A stretch of 53,031 nucleotides of DNA, from positions 1 to 53,031 of the IMG/VR virus record IMGVR_UViG_3300035137_000015; one strand, 5' to 3'. This DNA is from a virus. Of this stretch, positions 1 through 7,474 are shown one piece after another. The notes under the pieces were generated by a model. It saw nothing but the letters and a program-made list of their open reading frames with translations. It made no database searches and was not told the DNA's origin. Each line of letters starts with the position of its first letter. Position 1 is the stretch's first letter. The position numbers and the translations under genes were made by a program.

Positions 1-67
1 GGGCGCATACAAACATGGCAGCCCCGGGGGTGGGGTTCACAGTACCTTTTTACAGTTGGGCTTTAAT
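1..67. other. left part of intergenic cos-candidate region
   Basis: Bases 1-16 are identical to bases 53016-53031, so the contig closes into a circle here. On the circle, this stretch joins 52890-53031 to make a gap of about 210 bases upstream of the small terminase gene. That is where lambda-type phages carry cosN and cosB. It contains a GC-rich run with GCCCCGGGGG near position 20. No gene was seen. Confidence 0.4.
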
Positions 68-451
68 TTAGTATACAGGCATGTCCTCGTCAGCGACAAC
101 GGTCACTTTGCTCGCGCTGTCGAAGTCAACAACGTGCTCATGCGGAATCACCTCCTCGTGAAGTCGCTGGTGCGTCGCCTCATCCGGCGCGAGGTACATC
201 GTTATATCCAGCCTGTTGCCGCGCTTCTCCACCTGCGGCTTCGGCATCTTGATGCTGATATATTTGTACCAGTCGCAATACCGTTTGAATCCGTCCATGA
301 TGGCCCGTCTCGTCTTCGGTCTTATCCTGGACATCGTGGCCTTCTCACACTGGATGTTCGATCCAGTGAGCATATCTCTCACGGCGGCATAGACGGCGCC
401 AACGTAGATGGCCCGCTCCTTCTTCTTCCTCAGCCTCTTCCTACCCCTCAT
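68..451 (-). CDS. hypothetical protein, basic N-terminus
   Basis: This is a 127-residue protein that I do not recognise. It begins with a strongly basic stretch (RGRKRLRKKKER), followed by a mixed alpha/beta body containing FKRYCDWYKYISIKMPKP around residues 65-80. The start at 451 was chosen because GAGGAGG lies six bases upstream; the longer open frame would overlap the upstream gene almost completely. It overlaps that gene by 11 bases and is the last gene of the long minus-strand series before the terminase promoter region on the circle. A nucleic-acid-binding role would fit the basic tail but is only a guess. Confidence 0.6.
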   Translation of the reverse strand: MRGRKRLRKKKERAIYVGAVYAAVRDMLTGSNIQCEKATMSRIRPKTRRAIMDGFKRYCDWYKYISIKMPKPQVEKRGNRLDITMYLAPDEATHQRLHEEVIPHEHVVDFDSASKVTVVADEDMPVY

Positions 452-704
452 CGCCGTCCTCCTCGCGCATCTTCCTCTCAATCTCGTCAAGCCGCTTGTC
501 CATATGAACATAGCGCTCCATCCAAACCAGAAGCTTCTTCTCCACCTCGCAGACCTCGCGCCCAATGCCCTCGATTGCCCTGAGCCTTTCCAAGATGTCC
601 TCCTGGACCTTCTCTACTGCTGATACCCTGCTGACGAAGTCCTGATACATCCAAAAAAGCTTTGCGTGAAGCTCCGAAGGCTTCATATCGTCGATGTCTG
701 TCAT
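441..704 (-). CDS. small coiled-coil protein
   Basis: This is an 87-residue, charged, mostly helical protein with heptad-like spacing of Val, Leu and Ile from about residue 25 to the end (VEKVQEDILERLRAIEG, then VEKKLLVWMERYV). It looks like a dimeric coiled coil. The family was not recognised. The start at 704 is preceded by AAAGGCG at proper spacing. The gene follows a 113-base gap holding an inverted repeat (CTATAC-GTTG-GTATAG near 783-798) and is translationally coupled to the next gene. Confidence 0.6.
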   Translation of the reverse strand: MTDIDDMKPSELHAKLFWMYQDFVSRVSAVEKVQEDILERLRAIEGIGREVCEVEKKLLVWMERYVHMDKRLDEIERKMREEDGDEG

Positions 705-782
705 TGATTTTCGCCTTTCGAATTCGATACATTGATCGAATATGCCATCCCGCGCCCCCTCCCACAGCGCCCTCAAACTCTA

Positions 783-799
783 CTATACGTTGGTATAGG
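783..799. promoter_or_regulatory. inverted repeat CTATAC...GTATAG
   Basis: A perfect 6-base inverted repeat with a 4-base spacer lies in the gap upstream of the gene starting at 704. On the minus strand it contains TATAGT, a plausible -10 hexamer, but no well-spaced -35 box is visible. It could be an operator or a small hairpin. Confidence 0.3.
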
Positions 800-816
800 G
801 GCGCAAGGGGGAGATC

Positions 817-1578
817 TTAACCCCTGTTCCGAAACGCCCGCTGCTTCTCAATCTGCCGGATCAGTGCGTCTCGGTAGTAGTCCCCGAGGTGGGCCGTTAC
901 AAACCGTGTAGGCGGCCCTAGCCAATCCCTTGCCCTCGTGTACAAGGTCGTGTGTTCCATGCTGTAGAGCATCCGGAGGCGGGCACCTGTGGGCCATCCG
1001 CGCTTGACTCTGCGCCCCCCGAGTACGCGGTAGAAGCCCTTTTTGTACTTGTTGGAGGCCTTCCCCCTGACACCAAGAAAAATCGTCCTGTCGCCCGACT
1101 CGACAGCATCCTGGACGCGCCTAATAACGGCCTGCTTGGTGTTCTTGTACTTTTCCCGAATGCGCTTCGCCACTTTGAGCCGGTTTATCCAGTTGGACCG
1201 ACGAATCACCCGGGTCCTCGGCTTCGCCCCCTCCTGGCCCGCTGCAGCCGACGTGGGCAGGGGGACTCCGTGCTTGCCCCGCGTGTGCTCGGTGAACCCT
1301 TCGGTCTGCTTCCGCATGAAGTCCTCGGTGGAACCGGCCGCGCTCTCCATGTCTTCGATTCGTCGCGAGAAGGTCTTCTGGAAGCGGATCGATCTCTGAA
1401 CGAAGGTGTTCCGGATGGTGAAGAGTTGCCCGACCTTTTTTTTGGACAAGTCGCTCGCCTTGTAGGCGGCGGTGTTGAGCGTGCCACGGATTGCGTAGGG
1501 CATCCCCTGTTTGCCGAACTTGTCGAGATCGTTCTCGTACTGCTCGAGGGGGTAGGTGTCTAGTTTGATGTCAAACAC
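817..1578 (-). CDS. basic phage protein of unknown function (possible virion protein)
   Basis: This is a 253-residue, very basic protein. The N-terminus is acidic-neutral (LEQYENDLDKFGKQG) and leads into IRGTLNTAAYKASDLSKKK, a pattern often seen in small phage neck or minor virion proteins. The middle and C-terminus are Arg/Lys-rich. I chose a GTG start at 1578 because GGAGAGGAGA lies just upstream; the upstream lipoprotein gene overlaps it by 8 bases. Its position far from the head and tail modules is unusual if it is a virion protein. No domain can be named with confidence. Confidence 0.6.
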   Translation of the reverse strand: MFDIKLDTYPLEQYENDLDKFGKQGMPYAIRGTLNTAAYKASDLSKKKVGQLFTIRNTFVQRSIRFQKTFSRRIEDMESAAGSTEDFMRKQTEGFTEHTRGKHGVPLPTSAAAGQEGAKPRTRVIRRSNWINRLKVAKRIREKYKNTKQAVIRRVQDAVESGDRTIFLGVRGKASNKYKKGFYRVLGGRRVKRGWPTGARLRMLYSMEHTTLYTRARDWLGPPTRFVTAHLGDYYRDALIRQIEKQRAFRNRG

Positions 1579-1837
1579 CGCCGTCTCCTCTCCCTGCGTC
1601 CGGATACCCGATGCCACCGGCGGGCTCCGGGTAGGTTTCGGCATCCTCGTCAGCATCCGTGTCGGTGTCGTCCGCTTCGGCGAGCAAGCCGTGGGCAAGC
1701 GGAGCATCCGTCCTCTCAAGCATCGGAACAACTGGCTCCGTGTCCGTGAGCGCTTCGGTGTCGGTGTCCGCCGGGGCCGCCTCGTGGCACCCGACGATAG
1801 CCATCACAAAAACAATCTTCATCAGTTTTCCAAGCAT
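1571..1837 (-). CDS. small putative lipoprotein, Asp/Thr-rich
   Basis: This is an 88-residue protein. A short hydrophobic signal (MKIVFVMAIVGC) ends in a lipobox-like cysteine at residue 17. It is followed by Asp/Thr/Glu repeats (ADTDTEALTDTEP and DDTDTDADEDAET). The acidic repeat style matches the larger lipoprotein at 23701-24222. GGAGG sits 5 bases upstream of the ATG. The likely location is the envelope; a role in superinfection exclusion or lysogen surface change is speculation. Confidence 0.6.
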   Translation of the reverse strand: MLGKLMKIVFVMAIVGCHEAAPADTDTEALTDTEPVVPMLERTDAPLAHGLLAEADDTDTDADEDAETYPEPAGGIGYPDAGRGDGGV

Positions 1838-1858
1838 TCATTCCTCCTTCGTTGGTCA

Positions 1859-2020
1859 TCACTTGGATCGTAGCACTTCGTAGGTCTCCGAACCAATGTT
1901 TTCCGCACGCGCCTGAGCGTTCGAGCACCTGCGCCCCCAACGGATGTACGCGCACCCACCCTTGCTGGTTGTTTCGGCGCTGTAGCAATTCTCAAAGTGG
2001 GAGCACGGCGCTCCGCACAC
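1859..2020 (-). CDS. possible small cysteine-rich protein
   Basis: This tentative gene encodes 53 residues from a GTG codon. It holds five cysteines (VCGAPC, NCY, GGC, RRC) and a C-terminus reading AQARAENIGSETYEVLRSK, which has protein-like composition. It fills an otherwise empty gap between the lipoprotein and the zinc-ribbon gene. No convincing ribosome binding site is visible and the frame is closed just upstream, so the start is uncertain. A metal-binding role is possible. Confidence 0.35.
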   Translation of the reverse strand: MCGAPCSHFENCYSAETTSKGGCAYIRWGRRCSNAQARAENIGSETYEVLRSK

Positions 2021-2059
2021 CCAGGGTGTTCGGAGCAGTATCCGTGCCTGGCTTCATGC

Positions 2060-2407
2060 TCACTCCCTAGATGCACCTTTCGGAATTTGTGGACAAGGCG
2101 AAACAGAATTCCACTTGTTTGTGACGTGGTTCACCCGGTCAACAAACGCCTCCATGGTACAGCCATGATCTGCAACAAACAGAGGCACCCCGTCTTCACC
2201 ATCCTTGCTGTCGTATAGCTCTACATGAAACATGCACTCCTTGTTCTGGCAATGTAGATAGAGGCGATATTGGCGGTCTCCAGCCTGCTGGAGGTACCAT
2301 GCCGGAAGCTTCCCGCAGTACGGGCATGGGCCTGGCCGCCAAATGAGAAATGCGCCAAACTCAGCGCTTTTTTTGGGTTCTACTTTTATATCCATCTTTG
2401 ACTCCAT
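2060..2407 (-). CDS. zinc-ribbon protein, Lar-like
   Basis: This is a 115-residue protein with two cysteine pairs (CPYC near residue 28 and CQNKEC near residue 53) that would form a zinc ribbon. Its C-terminal part ends in FVDRVNHVTNKWNSV, like the EAIEAWNRR tail of phage Lar-type restriction-alleviation proteins. The match is by pattern only. The start at 2407 is preceded by AAAGGA. Upstream lie a short hairpin and the first GC-rich repeat array, the same arrangement as for the gene at 2771-3502. If Lar-like, it would modulate host type I restriction. Confidence 0.65.
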   Translation of the reverse strand: MESKMDIKVEPKKSAEFGAFLIWRPGPCPYCGKLPAWYLQQAGDRQYRLYLHCQNKECMFHVELYDSKDGEDGVPLFVADHGCTMEAFVDRVNHVTNKWNSVSPCPQIPKGASRE

Positions 2408-2459
2408 TCTTCGTTCCTTTCGTTTCCGAGTTAAAAACCGTGTTTTACACCCCGTCGGG

Positions 2460-2765
2460 TCTTTGCTGGGCTCAGCCTGGCTGCGCCGTTCCTCTGCCCA
2501 TCCTTGCCACGCCGTTGCATCGCCACGCCTTGCGACGCATTGCCGTTGCAATGCTCGGCCGCGCCCTGCACAGCCGTTGCCCGGCCGAGCAATACGAAGC
2601 CGTTGCAGCGCCTGGCCGCGCAGCGCGAGGCCACGCCGCTGCCATGCCGTTCGAAGCCTCGCCCTGCCGTTGCAAAGCACTGCCCCGCCATGCGAGGCCA
2701 AGCCGTCGCAAGGCAGTACCGGGCCCTGCCAAGCCTTTGCCAAGCGGAGCCGCGCAACGCCGTCG
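2460..2765. repeat. degenerate GC-rich pentamer repeat array 1
   Basis: About 300 bases consist of a degenerate repeat with GC dinucleotides spaced every 5 to 6 bases. On the plus strand it reads as variations of TGCCGTTGC. Open frames on both strands through it are low-complexity artefacts. It lies between the genes ending at 2771 and starting at 2407, and is followed on the minus strand by a small hairpin (ACCC/GGGT near 2449-2460). Confidence 0.85.
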
Positions 2766-2770
2766 CAAAC

Positions 2771-3502
2771 CTATTGAATCTCTTCCCACTCAAACCGACC
2801 CATCCCGCTGTTCCGCCACTGTCCGATCCCCTTGCGCTTCCCGTAATCCAGTGCCTGGCGGACGAATTTCTCGTATCCCGGATACATTACCTCTACCTCA
2901 AATTCGATCTGAGAGCCCTTCGGGATCTTCTCCGAGCACGCCAGCGCGACGCGCTCCCCCTTCATCGTTTCGGCTCGGAGCGGCCTGACCTCAAGCTTGT
3001 CATTTTTGTGATCTGGTTCCAGCGACCTCTTGCACCAGTCGACAGAGCTTTGACCTTCTGGGAATTTGATCGGGATTTCGCGAGGGTAAACGAAAATGTA
3101 ATTGTCCACCCGGCGCTTCACGACAAAGAACGAAATCTCACTGCATCCTGTTGGCCGGATGACTCCGCCATTGTCGACGAATATTCCGAACATCTCCTTG
3201 ATGAACCCTTTGATCTGGTAATCCAAGAAGATCGGAACGTTCTCATCGTCCTCGGACCTGCGGAAAACGGTCATGCCCTTTTCCTCAAGCTCCTCCTGCG
3301 GGAGGTTTTTAAGCTCGTCCTTGACCTTCTCCTTGTCTGCCGAGTTTTTACCGATGTGCTTTGAGTATATCTCGGGATCGGCCGGAGATGTACCGAGGAC
3401 CGGCCTCGTGAATGTGAGCCGGACCTTGATGGTTTTCGGATCGAACTCTGCTGTTTTCTTCGGTGGTTTTGCGGTTTTCTTTTCGGTTTTCTTTTCAGTC
3501 AT
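2771..3502 (-). CDS. phage protein with RAMP-like Gly-rich C-terminus
   Basis: This is a 243-residue protein. The first 20 residues are Lys/Thr-rich and probably disordered. The body contains FLDYQIKGFIKEMFG near residues 90-105 and the C-terminus reads GIGQWRNSGMGRFEWEE. A glycine-rich loop of that kind (GxGxxRNSGxGRF) is typical of RAMP-fold Cas proteins, and it also occurs in a family of uncharacterised phage proteins found near recombination genes. I infer a ferredoxin-like fold with possible RNA binding; no catalytic residue can be named. It lies between two GC-rich repeat arrays, downstream of the type IV-B-like operon. Confidence 0.7.
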   Translation of the reverse strand: MTEKKTEKKTAKPPKKTAEFDPKTIKVRLTFTRPVLGTSPADPEIYSKHIGKNSADKEKVKDELKNLPQEELEEKGMTVFRRSEDDENVPIFLDYQIKGFIKEMFGIFVDNGGVIRPTGCSEISFFVVKRRVDNYIFVYPREIPIKFPEGQSSVDWCKRSLEPDHKNDKLEVRPLRAETMKGERVALACSEKIPKGSQIEFEVEVMYPGYEKFVRQALDYGKRKGIGQWRNSGMGRFEWEEIQ

Positions 3503-3539
3503 TTTTCTTGCCTTTCAGCTGGTTGTTTCGCCCCGTGGG

Positions 3540-3812
3540 GCCTTTGCTTTTCAAGTCATCGCCTTGCTCTGCCGTTGCCGGGCAGTGCCGAGCATTGCCG
3601 TTGCCCTGCTGCGCCGCGCCACGCCGCTGCCATGCCGTGCAAAGCCTCGCCCTGCCGTTGCTACGCCGAGCGCCGCACTGCCGTTGCCGAGCTGCGCGAC
3701 GCTTTGCCGTTGCTCTGCCGGGCAAAGCCCTGCCCCGCCGTTGCTGGGCTTTGCTGCTCGCCGCGTTGCCGTTGCATTGCCAGGCAGATCTGAGCCAAGC
3801 CGTTGCTGCCAT
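3540..3812. repeat. degenerate GC-rich pentamer repeat array 2
   Basis: This is a second array of the same style as 2460-2765, with TGCCGTTGC and CTGCCGTTGC units recurring on the plus strand. It fills the gap between the sigma factor stop (3817) and the start at 3502. On the minus strand it ends in a GCCCC/GGGGC hairpin (3530-3541), then the ribosome binding site. It is non-coding as far as can be seen. Confidence 0.85.
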
Positions 3813-3816
3813 CTGC

Positions 3817-4554
3817 TCATCGTCTCCTTGCCTTCGCATAAATCCGAATCCTCTCCTCTACATCAACCTGTATCTGCCGTATTCTCTCCCGCGTCAGCCC
3901 GAGGATATCCCCGACTTCAGCCAATGACATCCCGGCCGCGCGGCAGGTGAAGACGATCCGCTTCTTCGCATCCATCCGCATCACCGCGCACCATGCAACA
4001 CGGCGCATTTCATCGACGGAAATCCTGTCTACCGTCTCGTTTTCACCACCAGGCCCCGGTATGACATCTTTCAACGTGAACCCGTCGTCTTTGTGTCGAA
4101 GCTCAACGTCCATCGACTCGCAATAGACCAACGCTTCACAAATCTTCTTCGCGCCTTTTTTCGACAACTGCCCCCTTCGTAATTCGAGGGCCTCAACCGC
4201 CTCGTCAATGGTAGGCATTCTGCCCGTTCGCCGCTCTTCCTCCTTTCGGTACTTGTGAACCTTTCGGCGGATCTCGTCTGCGTGGAATGGGACATAAATG
4301 TGACTGCTCAGGACGATTGCGCGTTGAATAAAACACCGGATCCACCAGTGAGCGTAGGTCGAAAACTTGAAACCCCTCGATTCGTCGAAAAGCTCTGCCG
4401 CCCGCAGAAGTCCGATATATCCCTCCTGCTTGATGTCCTCGATGTCCATCCCAGATCGCCGATACTCGTTTGCTATGGCCGCGACGAGCCCCTTGTTCTC
4501 GATGGCGAGTTGGTTTCTGCGGTCAATCGCGGCATGATCCATCGCGGCGCTCAT
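3817..4554 (-). CDS. sigma-70 family RNA polymerase sigma factor
   Basis: This is a 245-residue sigma factor. Region 2 is clear: NEYRRSGMDIEDIKQEGYIGLLRAAELFD, then the region 2.4-like FKFSTYAHWWIRCFIQRAI (about residues 30-80). Region 4 is also clear: the helix-turn-helix near residues 205-235 contains AGMSLAEVGDILGLTRERIRQIQ. A shortened region 3 lies between. It would direct polymerase to phage promoters, perhaps the late ones. The start ATG overlaps the stop of the cysH-like gene (ATGA), so it is co-translated with the type IV-B-like operon. Confidence 0.9.
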   Translation of the reverse strand: MSAAMDHAAIDRRNQLAIENKGLVAAIANEYRRSGMDIEDIKQEGYIGLLRAAELFDESRGFKFSTYAHWWIRCFIQRAIVLSSHIYVPFHADEIRRKVHKYRKEEERRTGRMPTIDEAVEALELRRGQLSKKGAKKICEALVYCESMDVELRHKDDGFTLKDVIPGPGGENETVDRISVDEMRRVAWCAVMRMDAKKRIVFTCRAAGMSLAEVGDILGLTRERIRQIQVDVEERIRIYAKARRR

Positions 4555-5255
4555 TTGACAACGCCCGAAGCTGCGATTCTGTTCAAGACATCTGGGTAGT
4601 ACTCTCGCTCCCATTCGGTTCTCCCCATGCCGTTCCCTGTCGTTCCGGACAGCGAGTGTGTTCGGAGATTCTCTCTTTTGTACCGTCCTCCTCCCAGATA
4701 TCCGTAGACCGGTGAAAGCGGAAGTCCATTATCGTGGATGTATGCGAATATTTCAGACGATCTCCAAAGAGACAGCGGCCTACAACTGTTTTTGCTAGCG
4801 AAACCATTGACGCACCATTGCAATGAGCGAACCGAAGATTCATCATTTCTAATGCCAGAGCACCTCTTTCCATACTTTTCAAAAAGTATTTTCCAATGTT
4901 TGTCTCCTTTTCTCACATCGCGATATTCGAAAACTTCTTCTTTGTAATCGAAATCGTGGGTGCGCATGAAGACGTCTCTAACCGAATCACAGTCCGGATT
5001 TGCCCGGTCACTAAATCGCATATACACAACAGATCTTTCGATGCCGCATTTCAAAAATAAATCCAACAATACGATACTATCTTTTCCCCACGAAACCATA
5101 ACGCAAGATTTATCGTTAGAGGAAAGGAAATCTCGCATCACGGTTATTGACTGGTCGCATTTCTGCTCCGACCATTTAGACATCGCATCAATCTCCTCGT
5201 AGTCTGACCACAAAGCGAGATCTTCTGTTGAGTGCCTATCTGTACGTATCAGCAT
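4551..5255 (-). CDS. cysH: CysH-like PAPS reductase/PP-loop protein of type IV-B
   Basis: This is a 234-residue protein of the PP-loop ATP-pyrophosphatase superfamily, with VSWGKDSIVLLDL near residues 53-65 as the nucleotide loop. True CysH reduces PAPS to sulfite. The copies linked to type IV-B CRISPR loci keep the PP-loop, but their role is unknown. The protein has several cysteines (CDS, CSGIRN, WCVNG, NSCRP). The start at 5255 overlaps the small regulator gene by 7 bases and the stop overlaps the sigma factor gene. Its position next to csf genes is the diagnostic feature of subtype IV-B; a sulfate-assimilation role in a phage seems unlikely. Confidence 0.85.
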   Translation of the reverse strand: MLIRTDRHSTEDLALWSDYEEIDAMSKWSEQKCDQSITVMRDFLSSNDKSCVMVSWGKDSIVLLDLFLKCGIERSVVYMRFSDRANPDCDSVRDVFMRTHDFDYKEEVFEYRDVRKGDKHWKILFEKYGKRCSGIRNDESSVRSLQWCVNGFASKNSCRPLSLWRSSEIFAYIHDNGLPLSPVYGYLGGGRYKRENLRTHSLSGTTGNGMGRTEWEREYYPDVLNRIAASGVVK

Positions 5256-5440
5256 ATCCTATACCTGTTCCCTGGAAGTTCTTGCACCGGCAAAAACAAT
5301 GACAGTTCGTTGATTATCCTAATTGCTGTCCTGCGGTTCACTTCAAGCAATGCAGCAATTTCGGATGTAGTGTGCTCCCTTGATCTCAATGCGTCCTCGG
5401 CTCTCCTGCGCCGTTGGTATGGCGTGTCTGTTCTCAGCAT
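5249..5440 (-). CDS. small helix-turn-helix regulator
   Basis: This is a 63-residue protein with an apparent winged-helix or helix-turn-helix core, HTTSEIAALLEVNRRTAIRIINEL (two stretches around residues 23-46). It resembles the N-terminal DNA-binding domain of DeoR or IclR-type regulators without an effector domain. It overlaps csf3 by 7 bases upstream and the cysH-like gene by 7 bases downstream. It is therefore produced with the Csf proteins and may regulate that operon. Confidence 0.7.
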   Translation of the reverse strand: MLRTDTPYQRRRRAEDALRSREHTTSEIAALLEVNRRTAIRIINELSLFLPVQELPGNRYRIC

Positions 5441-6117
5441 GGTATCCCCACTTCCATGAATGTTTCTGGGTGCCAGTACGGTGGGAAAGCGCCACCGAAA
5501 GAATGTCGGTATCCGGTAGCATGGGCATCCTTTACGGCTCCTATCGGCAGCGTCTTCATTAGGACAGTCCCTCCCTTATTCGGTGCGAACAGGGAGTAAT
5601 CATCAGGCTGTTCGGAGTATTCCCATCCGGCTATTCTACCGTACCCGTATGACCTGCAATGCCCAAGCGCTACGATGCGCTTCAGGAGCTTGTTCATCTC
5701 CTTCCTGTCCCCGCGAACAAACCAGTTGACGGAATCTACAACGCGTATACGGAGCGGAACAAAACGCGATTTATAAGGGCCGCTCGAGGTGAGGAGCTTC
5801 TTCCTGCTTCGCGCGCCAAGAAGCGCCGCGCAAATGTCGGTATCGAACCTCTTTGATTGTCGCTCCGTGTATTCGGCAAACACGTTTCCGAGTATCGGAT
5901 CAGAGGAGCAGTAAAAATCGATCCCACCGATGGTTCGCTTGGAAACCGGGATCGGCGGGTGCTTGATTTCGGACAGCGGCACGTTCCGCGTGAGCTTCTT
6001 CGCCATCTTGTACCCGAGGCGAAGCGCCAGCTCGTATTCGAGCAACGCATCAATCCGAGGGGGGGCCCCGCAAAGCGGTGATGACAAGTTGCACTTCACT
6101 AGCCAGTTCTTCAGCAT
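5434..6117 (-). CDS. csf3: Csf3 (Cas5-like) subunit of type IV CRISPR complex
   Basis: This is a 227-residue RAMP-type protein. The N-terminus LKNWLVKCNLSSPLCG is a typical first RAMP beta strand. LGHCRSYGYGRIAGWE near residues 165-180 is the glycine-rich loop. In type IV complexes Csf3 plays the Cas5 role, capping the 5' end of the guide RNA. Spacing, order and coupling (TGATG with csf2) support the call. The start at 6117 has GGGAGAA upstream. The open frame extends further 5', but that part overlaps csf2. No catalytic nuclease residues are expected or seen. Confidence 0.8.
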   Translation of the reverse strand: MLKNWLVKCNLSSPLCGAPPRIDALLEYELALRLGYKMAKKLTRNVPLSEIKHPPIPVSKRTIGGIDFYCSSDPILGNVFAEYTERQSKRFDTDICAALLGARSRKKLLTSSGPYKSRFVPLRIRVVDSVNWFVRGDRKEMNKLLKRIVALGHCRSYGYGRIAGWEYSEQPDDYSLFAPNKGGTVLMKTLPIGAVKDAHATGYRHSFGGAFPPYWHPETFMEVGIPC

Positions 6118-7013
6118 CAGAAATTCTCCCGTAGCCACTCGGAGAGCTCGTCGACGTGTGTATTGACGTGGGCGATGTAATCTTTGATAAGCTCGCACGG
6201 GTCTTTCAGCGCACCGAACCAATCTTCGAGACCCTCGATGTGCAGCGACGTGTTGAGCTTCCCGTGCCCGATTCTCGCGCTTCCACCGATGGTCCCGCCG
6301 CCGTTTTGCCAGAGGTGGATCGCGTGGAGCGCCGCCCCTACCTCCAACGGTGACACGTTGTACAGAATCACATCGTGATAAAATATCGCGCCCTGAATAA
6401 CGGTCTCTCCATTGTACACCATTAGATTTGATTTCGGTGCCGCGTCGCCCTTCACGATCTCTGAAGCGTCTTTCATTCTTGCCGCGTCACCTCGTGTATA
6501 CTGATACTTCGAAATGAACGATTGAGCGGGCATCAATTTTTCATCCACAATTCCGAATATTGATGGAGCGGTTTTTTCGAGCACGCCCTTATTCTCTTCG
6601 CAGACCAAAATACCGCGCGACACGAACAGGGACCCGCCGACGACCTGGTTCTTCAGCGCACCTCCGAGAAGACGATACAGTGGAGACACCGTGTGGAGCT
6701 TTGCGATCGCAGGGATGTTGTCCGTAGTGGAAGACTCCGTCAGGCTCCCGCCGGTGAACATGTAGTTCGCCTGGTCGATGTTCAGGTTCCCGCGTAAGCC
6801 GCAGGCGTCGACCAGGTACAGAGCCCCAGGCCCACGGATCATCCGGTGGCGAAGCGCATTGCCGCTGAGCACCGGAACTTCTACCACGTCGTTCTTGAAG
6901 ACGACCTTCTCTCGGTTAAGGATTGACTCGTTACCCGATACGCCTGACATGTGCGTAATCGGAGACATGGCCTCTGAGAGCATATGAATTTTGCATGTCC
7001 CGATCTGTTTCAT
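6117..7013 (-). CDS. csf2: Csf2 (Cas7-like) backbone of type IV-B CRISPR complex
   Basis: This is a 298-residue Cas7-type RAMP protein. Its N-terminal MLSEAMSPITHMSGVSGNES, the following VPVLSGNALRHRMIR and the later LLGGALKNQVVGGSLFVSRG match the pattern of IV-B backbone subunits as I know them. Several copies would line up along the RNA to form the filament. The ATG at 7013 overlaps the stop of the small-subunit gene (TGATG), with AAGGAAGG upstream. A GTG one codon earlier is an alternative start. This is the most recognisable gene of the operon. Confidence 0.87.
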   Translation of the reverse strand: MKQIGTCKIHMLSEAMSPITHMSGVSGNESILNREKVVFKNDVVEVPVLSGNALRHRMIRGPGALYLVDACGLRGNLNIDQANYMFTGGSLTESSTTDNIPAIAKLHTVSPLYRLLGGALKNQVVGGSLFVSRGILVCEENKGVLEKTAPSIFGIVDEKLMPAQSFISKYQYTRGDAARMKDASEIVKGDAAPKSNLMVYNGETVIQGAIFYHDVILYNVSPLEVGAALHAIHLWQNGGGTIGGSARIGHGKLNTSLHIEGLEDWFGALKDPCELIKDYIAHVNTHVDELSEWLRENF

Positions 7014-7474
7014 CACTCACCTTCCTTTAGGTCACGCTTAGCGTCTTTTATCGATCCCCACAGATTTCTGGCGTAAACCAGTATCACATTGCTCTTCTTC
7101 TCGATTGTCCGAAGGAATGCCATCTTGTCATCATCGCTCTTCTGCTCAAACGATATGAGCCATTTTTCGAGACGAGAGTTTGATGCAACCATAGCAGGAT
7201 TGGCCTTGATGAAATCCAGCGCCAAGTTGACAAACTCCTCGAAGTCTCCACCACACTTTTTGCATGATGAAACAATTCCATTTCCAATGCGTTCCCACAT
7301 CGTCATCCGGTCGAGCTCTGAAGAAAACAGCTCAGGCAAAATCGAACAGAAGCTGACCGCGTTTCCTTTCGCTTCCTCCATCATCTCGGCATTTTGATCG
7401 CTTGTTCGGTAATCGATCACTCCCGCAAGCTTCTGTCTGAACTCTTGCGCTGACAAAATCTTCATCTCTCGCAT
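7013..7474 (-). CDS. cas11: putative Cas11-like small subunit of type IV-B complex
   Basis: This is a 153-residue, all-helical charged protein between csf1 and csf2, the position of the small subunit in subtype IV-B loci. Sequence conservation of small subunits is low, so the call rests on size, helical content and order. There is a CKKC pair near residue 71. The start at 7474 was chosen because AAAGGA lies seven bases upstream; the open frame begins 30 codons earlier. The gene overlaps the 3' end of csf1 by 143 bases, which is unusual. Confidence 0.65.
   Translation of the reverse strand: MREMKILSAQEFRQKLAGVIDYRTSDQNAEMMEEAKGNAVSFCSILPELFSSELDRMTMWERIGNGIVSSCKKCGGDFEEFVNLALDFIKANPAMVASNSRLEKWLISFEQKSDDDKMAFLRTIEKKSNVILVYARNLWGSIKDAKRDLKEGE

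Noticed and set aside
1716-2076. Alternative frames overlapping the Cys-rich small gene
   Set aside because: Arg-rich or mixed composition and overlap with better-supported genes; only the 53-residue Cys-rich frame was kept, at low confidence.
2431-2793. Open frames on both strands in the GC-rich arrays
   Set aside because: Low-complexity Ala/Arg/Cys composition on all frames, created by the repeat itself; no ribosome binding sites.
2460-3812. Pentamer arrays as a CRISPR array for the type IV system
   Set aside because: No repeat of 20-40 bases alternates with unique spacers; the unit is 5 to 6 bases and degenerate.
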